The notes beneath the pieces are model-generated. The model had not been told where the DNA came from, did no database searches, and worked only from the letters and a program-made list of their open reading frames with translations. Positions 1 to 9,859 of a stretch of 64,000 nt of DNA are shown one piece after another (within the stretch, counting starts at the first letter, position 1; the number at the start of each line of letters is the position of its first letter). This DNA comes from Myoxocephalus aenaeus (lineage: Eukaryota; Chordata; Actinopteri; Perciformes; Cottidae), in NCBI GenBank assembly GCA_038501785.1, contig JBAMJR010000156.1:218501-282500 (forward strand). The letters run 5' to 3'. Made by a program: the position numbers and the translations under genes.

Positions 1-661
1 TAAGCTACTGTTAAATGTACAACAGCTACTTACTTGCTAATTGCTGCCAGCCAGTTACATATCACAGTGTTCTTGTTACAGTGCAGGATGTTCACTGTTG
101 TAGTTGGTTAAGGTGGAGCTCATTTTGAACTTTCATTATGGATTAACAGCTGATTCTCCAAGTATTAATTGATTGAATGTTTGGTTTGTGAAAATAGTGA
201 AATTAGTGAGAAATTGTGTCACGATTACCCAAAGAAAAGCAGCAAATCTTCACATTTGCGAAGCTAGAACCATGAAGTGATGCTTTTAATCGTCTGACAA
301 TCAACTAACTGATTAATCTACTAATCCTCTCAGCTGTACTTGTTTACTTGTTTATTATAAAACATTGCATTTAATGTTTTATATGTAACAAATCTGTAAC
401 TAAAGCTGTATTTAGGTAGATTTCCCTCTAAGATGTACAAGTACAACGTGGCATGACAAGAAAAGGCTCAAGTAAAGTACAAGTAACTCAAATGTAAATG
501 TACTTTGTAACATTCCACCATGCTGATACTGCTGCTCCCACTGCTGCTGCTGCTAGTACAAGTACCTCATGACTTAAGAACTGTACTTGAATAAATGTAC
601 TTACTAACATGCCACAATCGTGAGGGATACTAGTAGCAGTAGAATAAGTAATAGTAGTAGT
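1..661. repeat. Segment duplicated in direct orientation at 22165-22825
   Basis: This block matches 22165-22825 almost base for base at a constant offset of 22164. The second copy ends 3 bp short and is interrupted there by a hAT-type element. Its first 110 bases also resemble 56150-56300, a TTACAGTA-rich stretch like the short non-autonomous transposons common in fish. No coding potential was recognised. It lies upstream of the SCCPDH exons and is probably intronic. Confidence 0.8.
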
Positions 662-836
662 GTAGTACTTCTGCTTTTATTGCTGCAGCTTCTAATACTT
701 CCATGTGTGTCCTTACAGCAGGGAGCTGTGTGCACGTATTCATGTGGTTGACCTGTAGTTCTCCTCCTTCTCCACAAGGTGGGGCAGTCGGCCCGTGTCT
801 GAGGCAAGGCTGGCTGACTGAGCTGCATTCATTCAC
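604..836. repeat. Repeat with inverted copy at 35850-36080
   Basis: The stretch running from the ACTAGTAGCAGTAG motif to the CTGAGCTGCATTCATTCA motif recurs on the opposite strand at about 35850-36080, next to the 39-bp minisatellite. Both copies can be read as short open frames, but matching frames in an inverted repeat do not show a gene. It is treated as dispersed repeat sequence. Confidence 0.6.
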
Positions 837-1301
837 TTTTTATTGATTCACTTTTTTAAATGATTTAATAATGCACAAACTTAAAAATAACAAAACAAAG
901 TTATTTTGTGTATTTCATTACATGTAATCTGGTGTATTTCAGTTGAATGGCAGATAAGAACAGTACTGTTGTTATCTGCCAAAAATACTTTTTGGGGTAT
1001 AATATTTCTTGTCTCGGGTTATGGTGAGCTGTGGCATCACTCCTGTCTCCATAGTGTTTTTTGCTGAGTCCCCTCATTGTCTCTGTGGTTGTTCTCGAGG
1101 CTTCACCTGTACATTCACGTGTCGTGCTTTAACTGTCTTTTGTATTTTGGGGCTTTTTAAATCTAGATTAAACATGTCAATTAACTTTGGTCTTTGAAAA
1201 CCGCTAATAAACAAAACAATGTGTAACGGGCAGGTTTAAAACATGGACATTGACCATCTCTGCAACTTGTTTTATCTCCATGTTTGTGTTCTGCTTCACA
1301 G
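837..1301. other. AT-rich spacer, probable SCCPDH intron
   Basis: No conserved coding sequence or transposon termini were recognised. The stretch ends in a usable 3' splice site, a TTCACAG ending at 1301, directly before the first SCCPDH exon. It is therefore most simply the 3' part of an intron. Confidence 0.5.
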
Positions 1302-1383
1302 AGCCTGGGTACGTGGCTACAGTTTCTGCTCTGGTCCAATCAGCCGTCACCTTGCTGAATGAGCTGCACTCTCTGCCCAGGAG
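1302..1383 (+). CDS. sccpdh: SCCPDH-like gene, penultimate coding exon
   Basis: The exon encodes a peptide starting PGYVATVSALVQSAVTLL and ending LPR. This matches the C-terminal region of saccharopine dehydrogenase-like oxidoreductase, a membrane- and lipid-droplet-associated relative of saccharopine dehydrogenase whose reaction is poorly defined. The exon is bounded by an acceptor TTCACAG and a donor AG/GTCAGT and ends two bases into a codon. The next exon at 1505 completes that codon in frame. Upstream exons must lie left of the window or have been lost, since none was recognised in 1-1300. The assignment rests on remembered family resemblance and a consistent splice phase. Confidence 0.72.
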
Positions 1384-1504
1384 GTCAGTGAGGCCGTCTT
1401 CTCTTCATAAACGGGGAGATTTGGTGAAGTCGTTCTGTCTCTTCCTCCTTTCTTCAAGCATCCTCCCTCGTTCTCTCTCTCTCTCTCTCTGTTGCTCTGG
1501 ACAG

Positions 1505-1604
1505 GGGAGGGGTGTACACTCCAGGAGCTGCCTTCCATAAAACCAGTCTCCTCAACCGCCTCCACAACCACAGCATCAAGTTCTCAGTCAGGAACGATCA
1601 GTAG
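1505..1604 (+). CDS. sccpdh: SCCPDH-like gene, terminal coding exon
   Basis: After an acceptor GGACAG, the first base completes the split arginine codon. The exon then encodes a peptide beginning GGVYTPGAAFHKTSLLNRL and ending SVRNDQ before a TAG stop at 1602-1604. The GGVYTPGAAF motif, followed by a basic stretch and a short hydrophobic end, is the typical SCCPDH C-terminus. The intron (1384-1504) is only 121 bp and contains a CT-rich tract. Splice sites, phase and stop are intact, so this looks like the end of a functional gene. A retained fragment cannot be excluded because upstream exons are not visible. Confidence 0.75.
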
Positions 1605-1679
1605 TCGGAGTCAGTGGTTCTAATCCAGCAGCTTCTCCTGTCCTCTCCGTCAGTTAGCTGTCCGTTCTGTGTGTCTGCA

Positions 1680-2930
1680 CACAAATATTACTCTAAAGCT
1701 GAAAAATGTAATCTAGATTTTGGAAATTCTTCATATCTCTTGTGAAAACATAACTTTACTCAGGAGGTCGAACTGTTTGGTGCTTGAAATGAGTTTACCA
1801 AAGGTCTTAGGTTCACAAAAGCAGTGAAATATATGAATAAAAAAATGGTAGAAACATGTACATGTCTAAAATCAAATGTATTATTATATGGTGAGATGAT
1901 GAGCTGTGGCTGGCATTGTGGCCTGCAATGATGATCTGGCAGAGATGGACTGGAGGCTGCTAAAGTAGGGTGACCAGATTTGAGTTTGTGAAAAAGAGGA
2001 CACTTCGTTCCGGGGGGGGGGGGGGGGGGGGGGGGTAGCAGTAGTGTGTAGCATGCCGTGAACTTACATTTACGTTGAGATCGGTCGACCAATGACAGTT
2101 CTCTCTACAGTCAGAGCTTGCGCAAGAAGGTGGAACGTGAGGGAGATACCATTTCCAAAACTTGTAAGGGGGTAATAACTATTTTCCCGGACGTAGCAAA
2201 ATCCCGGACGTTTTTGGAATCCCTGCCGGACGCTTTTTTATAGGTCTCGAAAAGAGGACATGTCCGGGAAAAAGAGGACGTCTGGTCACCCTAACTAAAG
2301 CGATGCTGCATGCTGTCCTCTGGACCCTGCAGCTGCAAATCCTCTCTGTAAAATACATTACTAATAGTTAGTATAAGTTCACTGAAGAAAGTAACAGGAT
2401 AGTGACCATATTGATTACGCCCCGTTCAGTCTCATAACCACCCTGTACCCATTTAGCTACTGTACCCCTACTTCCGGTTAGCGCGCAGCTAACCTAACAA
2501 CATGGTCATTTCAGTCTCACAAACACATAACAGAGATCCCACACTACTATGCATACTACGTTCACTGAACGAAAGTTAACGGGGATCGTGACAAATATTT
2601 GAATACCCACCGTTCAGTCTTTCAGGCTCTATTTATGGTTGAAGCTGCGCCTTCTCCAGTATAGCTTTGGCTCGGCCTGCCTGCTCTTTTTCTCTCTCTC
2701 ACCAGTGAAGCTGTGCACGCATCATATGACACTTCGGGGTGTGTAGAATGCTCTAGCTTGCTGTGTGAATCTCATATGATCTTGCGGACACAAGGCAGAG
2801 GATGCAGAAGTTCTACTGAATCTTGGAGACGTTGAACCATATTTCTGTGCAGAATTATCGCGATGGACTGAATATTTTCAAAATGTCAGTATCGTATAGC
2901 GCGGATCCGCGCTCGAAAATCTCAAAGGGT
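1680..2930 (-). mobile_element. Truncated piggyBac-like element, inverted copy of 50224-51525
   Basis: The sequence is homologous, in inverted orientation, to the left two thirds of the element at 50224-52221. Its outer end is intact at 2930: it reads CTCAAAGGG and is followed by TTAA, the classic piggyBac target duplication. A GCGCGGATCCGCGC palindrome lies 15-35 bp inside that end. The other end is lost near 1680, next to the SCCPDH 3' UTR. No transposase was recognised. The copy is interrupted by a MITE at 1966-2294. Confidence 0.7.
1966..2294. mobile_element. MITE with TAGGGTGACCAG terminal inverted repeats
   Basis: The termini TAGGGTGACCAG and CTGGTCACCCTA are perfect inverted repeats and enclose about 330 bp with subterminal GAAAAAGAGGAC repeats and a run of about 26 G (2011-2036). 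CTAAAG is duplicated at 1960-1965 and 2295-2300. The paralogous element near 51235-51245 carries the uninterrupted sequence with a single CTAAAG, which proves the insertion boundaries. There is no coding capacity, so an unseen transposase must have mobilised it. Confidence 0.85.
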
Positions 2931-2975
2931 TAAAGACTCGGTCTCCTGGTTGTGAAGAAGTGTGGCCCTTTGGCA

Positions 2976-2978
2976 CGC

Positions 2979-3011
<33 letters not shown>

Positions 3012-3037
3012 GAGAGAGAGAGAGAGAGAGAGAGAGG
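2976..3037. repeat. (GA)n microsatellite
   Basis: A run of GA dinucleotides is broken twice by GGAGAG. It produces spurious Arg-Glu and Ser-Leu open frames. It lies just outside the piggyBac-like end. Confidence 0.9.
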
Positions 3038-3119
3038 GTTGCAGTGAACAAAATCAACCCTGAAAAGTCGGTGTGAAACAGGGTTGCAACAGGTTGCTAT
3101 TCTTCTTCTCTTCACAGAA

Positions 3120-3435
3120 AAGGGTAGATTCTGCACTCCAAACAATCAATGTCCAGCTCCGCCGCCTTCAGCCGAATAGGAGAACTACACTTCCTTCTAA
3201 AAAAGACAGTCCACTGGCTCCACATGCAGCATGCAAACGTTGTTTTAAAATCCATTCACACATTAATCATTATACAGTAATAAAAACAGTGACCTTCATA
3301 TGCATACAATTACACATTCTTCATAATAATATCACTTATTAATGATCATGTCTCTTATGCATTGTAATGTACACATATATTTTTTTTATTGTACATGTGC
3401 AAGTCTACATTTAACAAACTAAACTTTTAAAACTC
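3120..3435. repeat. Dispersed repeat shared with 51900-52150
   Basis: The stretch containing the CAGCTCCGCCGCC motif, GACCTTCATATGCATACAATTA and CACATTCTTCATAATAATATC is closely similar, same strand, to 51900-52150 inside the piggyBac-like element at 50224. There the sequence begins TGTAGAGTTCTAAACCC and ends with a matching inverted TTCTAAAAACCCTACA, which suggests a solo LTR. No coding sequence is seen. Confidence 0.5.
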
Positions 3436-3980
3436 TACAATCACTTCAGTAAAAGTATCAATAGCACAACAAAAATCTTCACTCGAGGAAAAGTATGCGA
3501 GTATCTTTGGCAAAGTGTAATTCAAGAAATGAAAAATACACCTTACATATAGTATATAATTAGATTATTACGAAGTATATGTACTTCATAATAGATAGTT
3601 GTATTTATCTTATAAGCTCATCATATGAATTGTGCTTCTCAATGTGTGACGTAAGCAGTCAGCTGTTTACAATGTAATAATTCAGAATGTAAGAAAATGA
3701 CAATAGTTTACACATTGACACTATAATACACTGCATACATGATACAACATACAGTAGTATATGTATGATGACACATTTGAATGCTTTAGAAATGGTAATA
3801 ACCACAGAAGAAGAGAGTCTTGAACGAGCGCAGCAGTTACAGGTGTGTGTTCTCTCAGGGTCCAACATGCTCTATGACAGTGTCAGCGCTTCCCCAGATA
3901 TGCATTTAGTGTTTGGCCTCCACGAGAGTCACATTCAGGGTGAGTGTGCTTTATGTTGAGCCTCTCCTGTCTTTAAACAG
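3436..3980. repeat. Segment duplicated in direct orientation at 27616-28117
   Basis: The sequence from CAGTAAAAGTATCAATAGC to TTAAACAGGAAGTGTTGCT recurs at 27616-28117, with a few small indels in the left half and near identity in the right half. The right half holds the exon-like open frame described separately. Confidence 0.85.
3765..3959 (+). other. Exon-like 64-codon open frame, identical to 27892-28086
   Basis: The frame encodes an acidic peptide containing TTEEESLERAQQLQ and DMHLVFGLHESHIQ. A donor-like CAGG/GTGAGT follows the last glutamine, and a CTTTAG that could serve as an acceptor precedes the EMVITT stretch. The second copy gives the same protein. I do not recognise the family. 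It may be a genuine exon carried along by duplication, or non-coding DNA that is simply recently duplicated. Confidence 0.3.
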
Positions 3981-4006
3981 GAAGTGTTGCTCTGAGTTGT
4001 TACCGT

Positions 4007-4007
<1 letters not shown>

Positions 4008-4049
<42 letters not shown>
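4008..4049. repeat. (TC)n microsatellite
   Basis: A nearly pure TC run. The 290 bases after it (4050-4340) are pyrimidine-rich and hold no feature that I recognise. Confidence 0.9.
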
Positions 4050-4053
<4 letters not shown>

Positions 4054-4355
4054 CTCTCATGGGGTTTTTCTATTTCCTTCTCTGCCTCACATTGTTTTTG
4101 TCTCTTCCTCCCCATCTCCAGTGGGATGTTGTGCCTCCTCGTCCTCCTCCTCATCCCTCCATCACTTTCCTCCCTTGTTGTAAAATTCAGGCACTGGCGA
4201 ATTGTTTTGATCCATTCTCTGACCTCTAACCCTCTCCACTTCATACGCCTCACCTTACCTTCATTTCCCAATTTTGACCTAAAAGTGCTACGTCGTTGAT
4301 TTTAAAACATCCAGTTCAATAGTCATGGTTAGAAATCTCTAACCCATAACACTGG

Positions 4356-4517
4356 TCGGTCTACGTTCCAACCCTCACCTATGGTCACGAACTCTGGGTC
4401 GTGACCGAAAGAACGAGGTCTCGGCTACAAGCGGCCGAAATGAGCTTCCTCCGTAGGGTGGCCGGGCTCAGCCTTAGAGATAGGGTAAGGAGCTCTGACA
4501 TCAGGGGGAGCTTGGAG
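4356..4517 (+). mobile_element. Rex3/RTE-type LINE, 3' ORF fragment, first part
   Basis: One frame encodes TYGHELWVVTERTRSRLQAA followed by EMSFLRRVAGLSLRDRVRSS, the C-terminal region of fish Rex3 (RTE clade) reverse transcriptases. The element is 5'-truncated, as most Rex3 copies are. Coding is interrupted at 4517 by a 3.2-kb hAT-ended insertion and resumes at 7728. Confidence 0.8.
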
Positions 4518-4840
4518 CAGGGGCGTGTCTAGGATGTTGACACATCTGGGGCTTAGCCCAGAAGAGTGAAGCAGCGAAATTTTTAGACATAGAAACACTC
4601 TCCACATACCCTACAGGTACCTGCTCTTCTGGACTGAATTGAATTGAGGCATTTCATGGTTACCAGTTAATACCAATTATAATACGGGTAGATCAAATCA
4701 AGCATTCTGATTGGTTGAGAGTGAGTCACGGGGTGTAGTTTATTCAGCCATAAAGTACTGTACAGCCTGTTTACATTTAGAGCGTTCCATATCAGTGCAC
4801 ACTTAAAATAACAGGTAGATTTAAATTGCGCGACCGTTAG

Positions 4841-5214
4841 TGTTGGATTCTCGGTCCGCTCTTTAGTCTACAGTTTCTCCTCCTGGTTTCCGCCCACTGC
4901 CACGATGAAGGAGGCGGGCTCCTTCATCCCAGCTGTTGGCCGTTGCCTTGATCACCGGCAGGTGATTAAAGGTCCACAGCGTGACCCGGCTTATTGTCGG
5001 GTTGTTACTTTGTAAGAATTGGTCACACGAGCGGTTGAGTTGCCCTCCCGACTCTGGAGCAGGAGAGGTGGATCTCCTGTGTTCGCTGGACCTGACCGGT
5101 AGCATTCGTTTGTATCTGTTTGTGGTGTCTTGTTTACTTTAAATAAAGTCCGCCCGTGGAACTGTACTGCTGCGTGTGTTGCGTTTGGGTCCGCTACACC
5201 ACACACTCCTAACA
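4841..5214. mobile_element. Solo LTR (374 bp), TSD GTTAG
   Basis: The sequence begins TGTTGGATTCTC and ends CTCCTAACA, giving TG...CA termini with a TGTTGG/CTAACA-type inverted repeat. It is flanked by a perfect 5-bp duplication GTTAG at 4836-4840 and 5215-5219. An AATAAA at about 5142 followed by GCGTTTGGGTCCGCTACACC is the layout of the R/U5 end of a fish Ty3/gypsy LTR. No internal sequence remains, so it formed by LTR-LTR recombination. Confidence 0.85.
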
Positions 5215-5669
5215 GTTAGTTGCCGTTTCAAGCTTGACAGTTAAAAACATGTTTGGTGTAAACTTTGATGTCGTCACGTCCGCAGTAACGACTCGCAGAC
5301 GTTGGTTTCCTTAACTTGCAGGTTTATTGCTTGAGTGTTCACAGTATTGCAACGGGGCTCTTCGCTAACAGTAAGTTAGCTCAAACGGAACAGCTAACAA
5401 GCTCACGTAGCGTCCCCCACACTAGCATAACGAACGACAACACACACGTCACTTCCTCCCTAACCTAAAGATGAGCAATGAAAAGGGTTTGATCACAAAA
5501 TCGTGATAATTTCCAGTGAGAGATAATTACGTCGGTAATTTCCCGACGCGAGGCGAGTTCTCTAAACATCATGGAGGAGAAAAATGACGGAGAAAAGACG
5601 GACAGAAGCAGCGAGAGCACTTCTTTACATCGGTGGCTGAGCGTCATCCTCCACCCTGCTTTCAACCGG

Positions 5670-5702
5670 GCTGGTCAGTAAATCGCAGATTTACTGACCA
5701 GC
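5670..5702. repeat. Perfect 15-bp stem-loop
   Basis: GCTGGTCAGTAAATC is followed by a 3-base GCA loop and its exact reverse complement. It lies within the hAT-ended element. It could be the collapsed centre or fused ends of a small transposon. Confidence 0.85.
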
Positions 5703-5862
5703 TCGTCCGTTTTATAGTCCCGTATGTGCGTCCCGTGCGTCCCGGGACTATTTTCTCTGTCGCTGAAATGCGATACACAACGTTTTGCCGGCTACAACTA
5801 TTTTGTGCTGAAAGGCAGCTTACATTACTATTTATAAAGTCGCAGGTACCCGTATTATGAAA

Positions 5863-6006
5863 GCAATAAGGTACTCGAGGCAGTACTGTGTCTACAATAA
5901 TGTACAGTTCAAGGGTTTGCCGGCCCTCCGCTGCGCGTCGGGTCTAACAACTCCCTTGAACAGTACATTATTGCACGACACAGTACTGCCTCTCGTACCT
6001 TATTGC
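5863..6006. repeat. Imperfect palindrome, about 55-bp arms
   Basis: The left arm (GCAATAAGGTACTCGAGGCA onwards) is matched by an inverted right arm ending GCCTCTCGTACCTTATTGC, with a few mismatches around a GC-rich loop of about 33 bp. The symmetry accounts for the similar short open frames on the two strands. It resembles a hairpin-forming MITE. Confidence 0.75.
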
Positions 6007-6672
6007 TTAAATAAGCTAGCAATGTTCACAAACTTCCCTCAATAGCCCAGGCACAAAAATGCCCCATTCATCATGTTGAACATACCAACAGCAACCATTC
6101 AGCAACAGTAAACATTGAGATGTTTAATGAACCATGCATCTTGTCATGTACAGTGTTTACATTGTACATTTAATGCTCTTTACATACTCATATGTATTTA
6201 TTCTTTACATATTCTTTAACATTATTTAACATAACATACTCTTTAACATAATATTTAGACATAAGATGCTAATAATGCTAATAGTGCTCCACCAACACAA
6301 ACACTTAAAGTAGTGGTTCTCAAACTTTTTCTGTAAATAACTTCATTTTGTGACTCCATCTGTGCTTTTATAAATAACAGAATAAAGAAAATTGCAATAA
6401 CTTAAAGTTTCAAGTAAATCAGATTGCTCCATCAGACACGCAGCAGCAGCAGAAAGGACGTCACGGAGACTTCTGGCAAAGAGCCAAAAGTCGAGTCGCG
6501 CATGCGTGTTAACGGCGTAACGTAAACATTTACCTGAAAGTACAGGCTTTTCTCCATGTATTTATTAATGACTTAGTTTTATGTCCGTGTACTTTGTACT
6601 TTTGTAATATGTGAAGCCAGCAGCTCATTGTTGGTACAAGACACGAGCACTTTGTCTCTTTCACCTGGAGCA
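6007..6672. other. AT-rich sequence with a hAT-like terminus
   Basis: No gene is seen. A motif AGTGGTTCTCAAACTTTTT at 6311-6329 matches the common hAT terminus CAGTGGTTCTCAA. The opposite end was not found, so this is probably an old, partial hAT-derived insertion within the larger element. Confidence 0.4.
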
Positions 6673-7234
6673 GGAGAGCTGCTCTGTGATCAGAGAGCTG
6701 CTCTGTGTTCAGAGAGCTGCTCTGTGTTCAGAGAGCTGCTCTGTGTTCAGAGAGCTGCTCTGTGTTCAGAGAGCTGCTCTGTGTTCAGAGAGCTGCTCTG
6801 TGATCAGAGAGCTGCTCTGTGTTCAGAGAGCTGCTCTGTGATCAGAGAGCTGCTCTGTGTTCAGAGAGCTGCTCTGTGTTCAGAGAGCTGCTCTGTGTCC
6901 AGAGAGCTGCTCTGTGATCAGAGAGCTGCTCTGTGATCAGAGAGCTGCTCTGTGTTCAGAGAGCTGCTCTGTGTTCAGAGAGCTGCTCTGTGTTCAGAGA
7001 GCTGCTCTGTGATCAGAGAGCTGCTCTGTGATCAGAGAGCTGCTCTGTGATCAGAGAGCTGCTCTGTGTTCAGAGAGCTGCTCTGTGTCCAGAGAGCTGC
7101 TCTGTGATCAGAGAGCTGCTCTGTGATCAGAGAGCTGCTCTGTGTCCAGAGAGCTGCTCTGTGATCAGAGAGCTGCTCTGTGTCCAGAGAGCTGCTCTGT
7201 GATCAGAGAGCTGCTCTGTGTTCAGAGAGCTGCT
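6673..7234. repeat. 19-bp minisatellite, about 29 copies
   Basis: The unit is GAGAGCTGCTCTGTGTTCA, alternating with variants ending GATCA and GTCCA. Because 19 is not a multiple of 3, the array stays open in several frames on both strands and yields repetitive Leu-Cys-Ser peptides with no gene meaning. Variant order is irregular. Confidence 0.95.
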
Positions 7235-7727
7235 CCGGTGCTCCTCACATGAGAGCTGCTGTTGCATCTTCACCCTGGGAGCGTTTAAAACGCAGATATA
7301 GGTCTGCTTTTCACGCGACATATTTTTCGACGCTCTCTGTCCGCTGCTGGTGTGTGTGCTCACCTGTGTGCGCGCGTGTTAAGTGTTAACGCGACTATTT
7401 AGAGACAGAAATGACAAGCTGTCGTGTGGATAAGATCAATAAAATACGTCCGTTTAGTTTAATAACAGAACAAGGTGTAGACCTGTTCTATAGGAAAGAG
7501 AAACTTAAATGACGACTTGTGATCTGGCGCTGTCGAGAAAATTACAGGGGGGCGGGGGGTTTCCTCAGGGGGGCGCCCCGCTATTATAACGGTGGGGAAA
7601 CACTGCAAGTGCGCCTGCTGCCTGACGCCGCTGTTTTGGGTGAATGACGTTTTTTTAATTTATTTTTATTAATATTCGGGGCTAATTAAAAATCATCCGG
7701 GGCTTTAGGGACGCCACTGGCTCGGAG

Positions 7728-8010
7728 TCGAGTCGCTGCTCCTTCGTGTCGAAAGGAGTCAGCTGAGGTGGTTCAGCATCTAATCAGGATGCCTCCTGGA
7801 CGCCTCCCATTAGAGGTTTTCCAGGCACGTCCAACTGGTAGGAGGCCCCGGGGAAGACCAAGGACACGCTGGAGGGATTATATCTCCCGGCTGGCCTTGG
7901 AACGCCTCGGGGTCCCCCAGGATGAGCTGGAAAGTGTTGCGGGTGAGAGGGAAGTCTGGGTCGGCCTGCTGGACCTGCTGCCACCGAGACCCGACCCCAG
8001 ATAAGCCAGA
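7728..8010 (+). mobile_element. Rex3/RTE-type LINE, 3' ORF fragment, second part
   Basis: Coding resumes as GVESLLLRVERSQLRWF. After a frameshift near 7780 it continues as RMPPGRLPLEVFQARPTGRR and DELESVAGEREVWVGLLDLL, the most recognisable part of fish Rex3. The ORF closes at 8002-8004 in the usual place. Together with 4356-4517 this is one element split by the hAT-ended insertion. The downstream CTGAAAAAAA-type low-complexity stretch to about 8240 is probably the degenerate LINE tail. Confidence 0.85.
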
Positions 8011-8249
8011 TCCAGGCCAAAAGTCTGAACCTGAAAAAAAAACGATCTGAATCAGAATTTTTTTTTTTAACCTGATAAAAAGATTTGAATCTGAAAAAAA
8101 GAGATGCGAAACTGTAAAATGAAAGAGTGAAAGTTGAAAATATAAAATCTGTTACTGAAAACTGAAAAAATATATTATTTTCCAAAGTTCAATATCAAAA
8201 CTTGATTTTTCAGGTTCAAATCTTATTTTCAAATGAACAACATATAAAC

Positions 8250-9160
8250 TGGATTTAGCTCTATAGTTATCCCTCAGTGACGACCGCTGAATGGACTCCA
8301 AGCTACTTCCAGAACATCATCATGTATAACTTTGTGTCTGCAGCTCTAATTCTGCAGAAACATAAGTGGTTGACATGTCATGACTGGTATTGTGTGAAGT
8401 CCTTGATATCAGAAAATGAACACTCTAATATGAACCATGTCCAACAGACCAGCTTGAGAGTCCACGGTGAAATGTAGTAAATACATTTAGTCAAGTACTT
8501 CTGTACCATTTTGAGGTTCCTGTACTTTATACATCTTGTACTACTCTACTACATTTAACAGTAAAATAATCTACTTTTGAATCCACTACACTTATGTGAC
8601 CTTCAGTTACTTTAAATATTTAGAGTAATACAAAGACAAATAATCAACAAATACATGATGATGTAGACCGCCAGTATACATAGTAAAACACTGCAACAGT
8701 TTTTAAAATCACTGTACATATTGATGCACTGATAATTACATATGATACATTATTAATACAATTATAAAATTCTTATTCTGAAATAAGTGCTTTTATGTTT
8801 AGTATTTAGAGTATATTTTGATGTTAGTACTTTTGTACTTTAACTGAAGTACATTGTCTTATGCAGGACGTGTACTAGTATTTCTACACTGTGGTACTGC
8901 TACTTTGACTTGAGTCAAAGATCTGAGTACTTCTTCCACCACTATGAGTCCAGAACATCACTGTTATCAGTTTGATGAATGATTTGTCAGCATGATAACA
9001 GTGATGGAACTAAGGTGATGAAACACATGAAAACACTCAAAGTGAACTTTCTATAGAGAATGAAGCAAACACACTTCACATGCAGAGCTGTCTTTATTGA
9101 AAAGCAGGAAATGTGCAGAATAAAGTGATACAGAGCTTTAACAGGACATCATTCATTAAC
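8250..9160 (-). repeat. Relic 3' flank of the MABP-like gene family, without coding sequence
   Basis: The segment is homologous to 62690-63420 (3' flank of copy C), and its right part to 28117-28560 (copy B). It includes the inverted AATAAA (TTTATT at about 9090) inside GTCTTTATTGAAAAGCAGG, the same polyadenylation context as copies B and C. Past about 9155, where 3' UTR and coding sequence should follow, unrelated sequence begins. It also carries the fish hAT-MITE end GTACTTCTTCCACCACT at about 8927-8943. It looks like a gene copy that has been deleted. Confidence 0.65.
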
Positions 9161-9289
9161 AGTGTTAAAACAACATCCCCTTCCTCTGGAATGACCCTCC
9201 TGCTGACATCAAACAGTTGAGCTCTTTAAATCCAGACTTCAATCTCATCTTGTTGTCCTCACCCTCAGTTATTTGCTCTGTTGGTAGTA

Positions 9290-9840
9290 CTTTATAATTA
9301 AAGTACACACTATTTAGCATTAGTAAAGCATGAGTAAACACTGAATTCATTCAATTCAATTCAGTTTATTTTATACAGCCCAACATCACAAATACAAGTT
9401 TGCCTCGGAGGGCTTTACAATCTGTACGCATAACATCCTGTCCCGGGACCTCACATCGGATCAGGAAAAACTCCCCTAATAAAAGTTCATCATTTATAAA
9501 GCTTTATTCCAACATGAACACTCATTAGTAACTCATTAGTATGCAATTCATAAACACAGTTATAAATGTTTCATTCTGGATTAATAAGCTTGGGTTTTCA
9601 TACTTTATAAATGATGGATTCCCCATTTGCAAATTAAGTATTAAGGACTCATAGATGATTAATAAGATCATTTGAAAAGTGTTAGTAAATGATAAAAAAA
9701 AATGCTGCAATTCATGATTAATTCAGGTCGTTACTACTCGTTAGTTAAATATTAGTTAAGTATGTTCCTCATCTGAATTGCATACTAATGAGTTACTAAT
9801 AAGTAACTCATTAGTAAGATTCTAATGAGTTACTAACAGT
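9290..9840. mobile_element. Palindromic MITE interrupted by a short insert; inverted copy at 45507-45925
   Basis: The sequence TAGTACTTTATAATTAAAGT to AATGAGTTACTAACAGTGAC is internally palindromic: the arms share CATCATTTATAAAGCTTT and its complement. A truncated copy is at 10508-10640 and a reverse-oriented copy at 45507-45925. There is no coding capacity. Confidence 0.7.
9351..9485. mobile_element. SINE-like 135-bp insert, TSD TTCAT
   Basis: The insert interrupts the MITE between TTCAT (9346-9350) and TTCAT (9486-9490). The truncated MITE copy at 10566-10590 has the uninterrupted CTGAATTCATCATTTATA. The motif GTTTGCCTCGGAGGGCTTTA is familiar from abundant teleost short repeats. A similar degenerate sequence occurs at about 21505-21560, and part of it flanks the hAT-like element at 45925-45957. 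Confidence 0.7.
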
Positions 9841-9859
9841 GACACCTTGGTTTCCTTAA

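Larger units (their letters stand above)
4518..7719. mobile_element. hAT-ended element inserted in Rex3, TSD GCTTGGAG/GCTCGGAG
   Basis: The ends read CAGGGGCGTGTC and GGGACGCCACTG. These are inverted repeats of the CAGTGGCGT hAT type with two or three differences. The 8-bp flanks, 4510-4517 and 7720-7727, differ at one base, as expected for an old hAT target duplication. The 3.2-kb interior has no recognisable transposase. It contains a solo LTR, two hairpins and a 19-bp minisatellite. A CAGTGTTTCCCC-like subterminal motif (inverted, about 7585-7605) suggests further nested hAT debris. Confidence 0.75.

Noticed and set aside
6611..7363. Overlapping Cys/Ser/Leu repeat open frames on both strands
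   Set aside because: Produced by the 19-bp minisatellite; the same peptide pattern appears in several frames.
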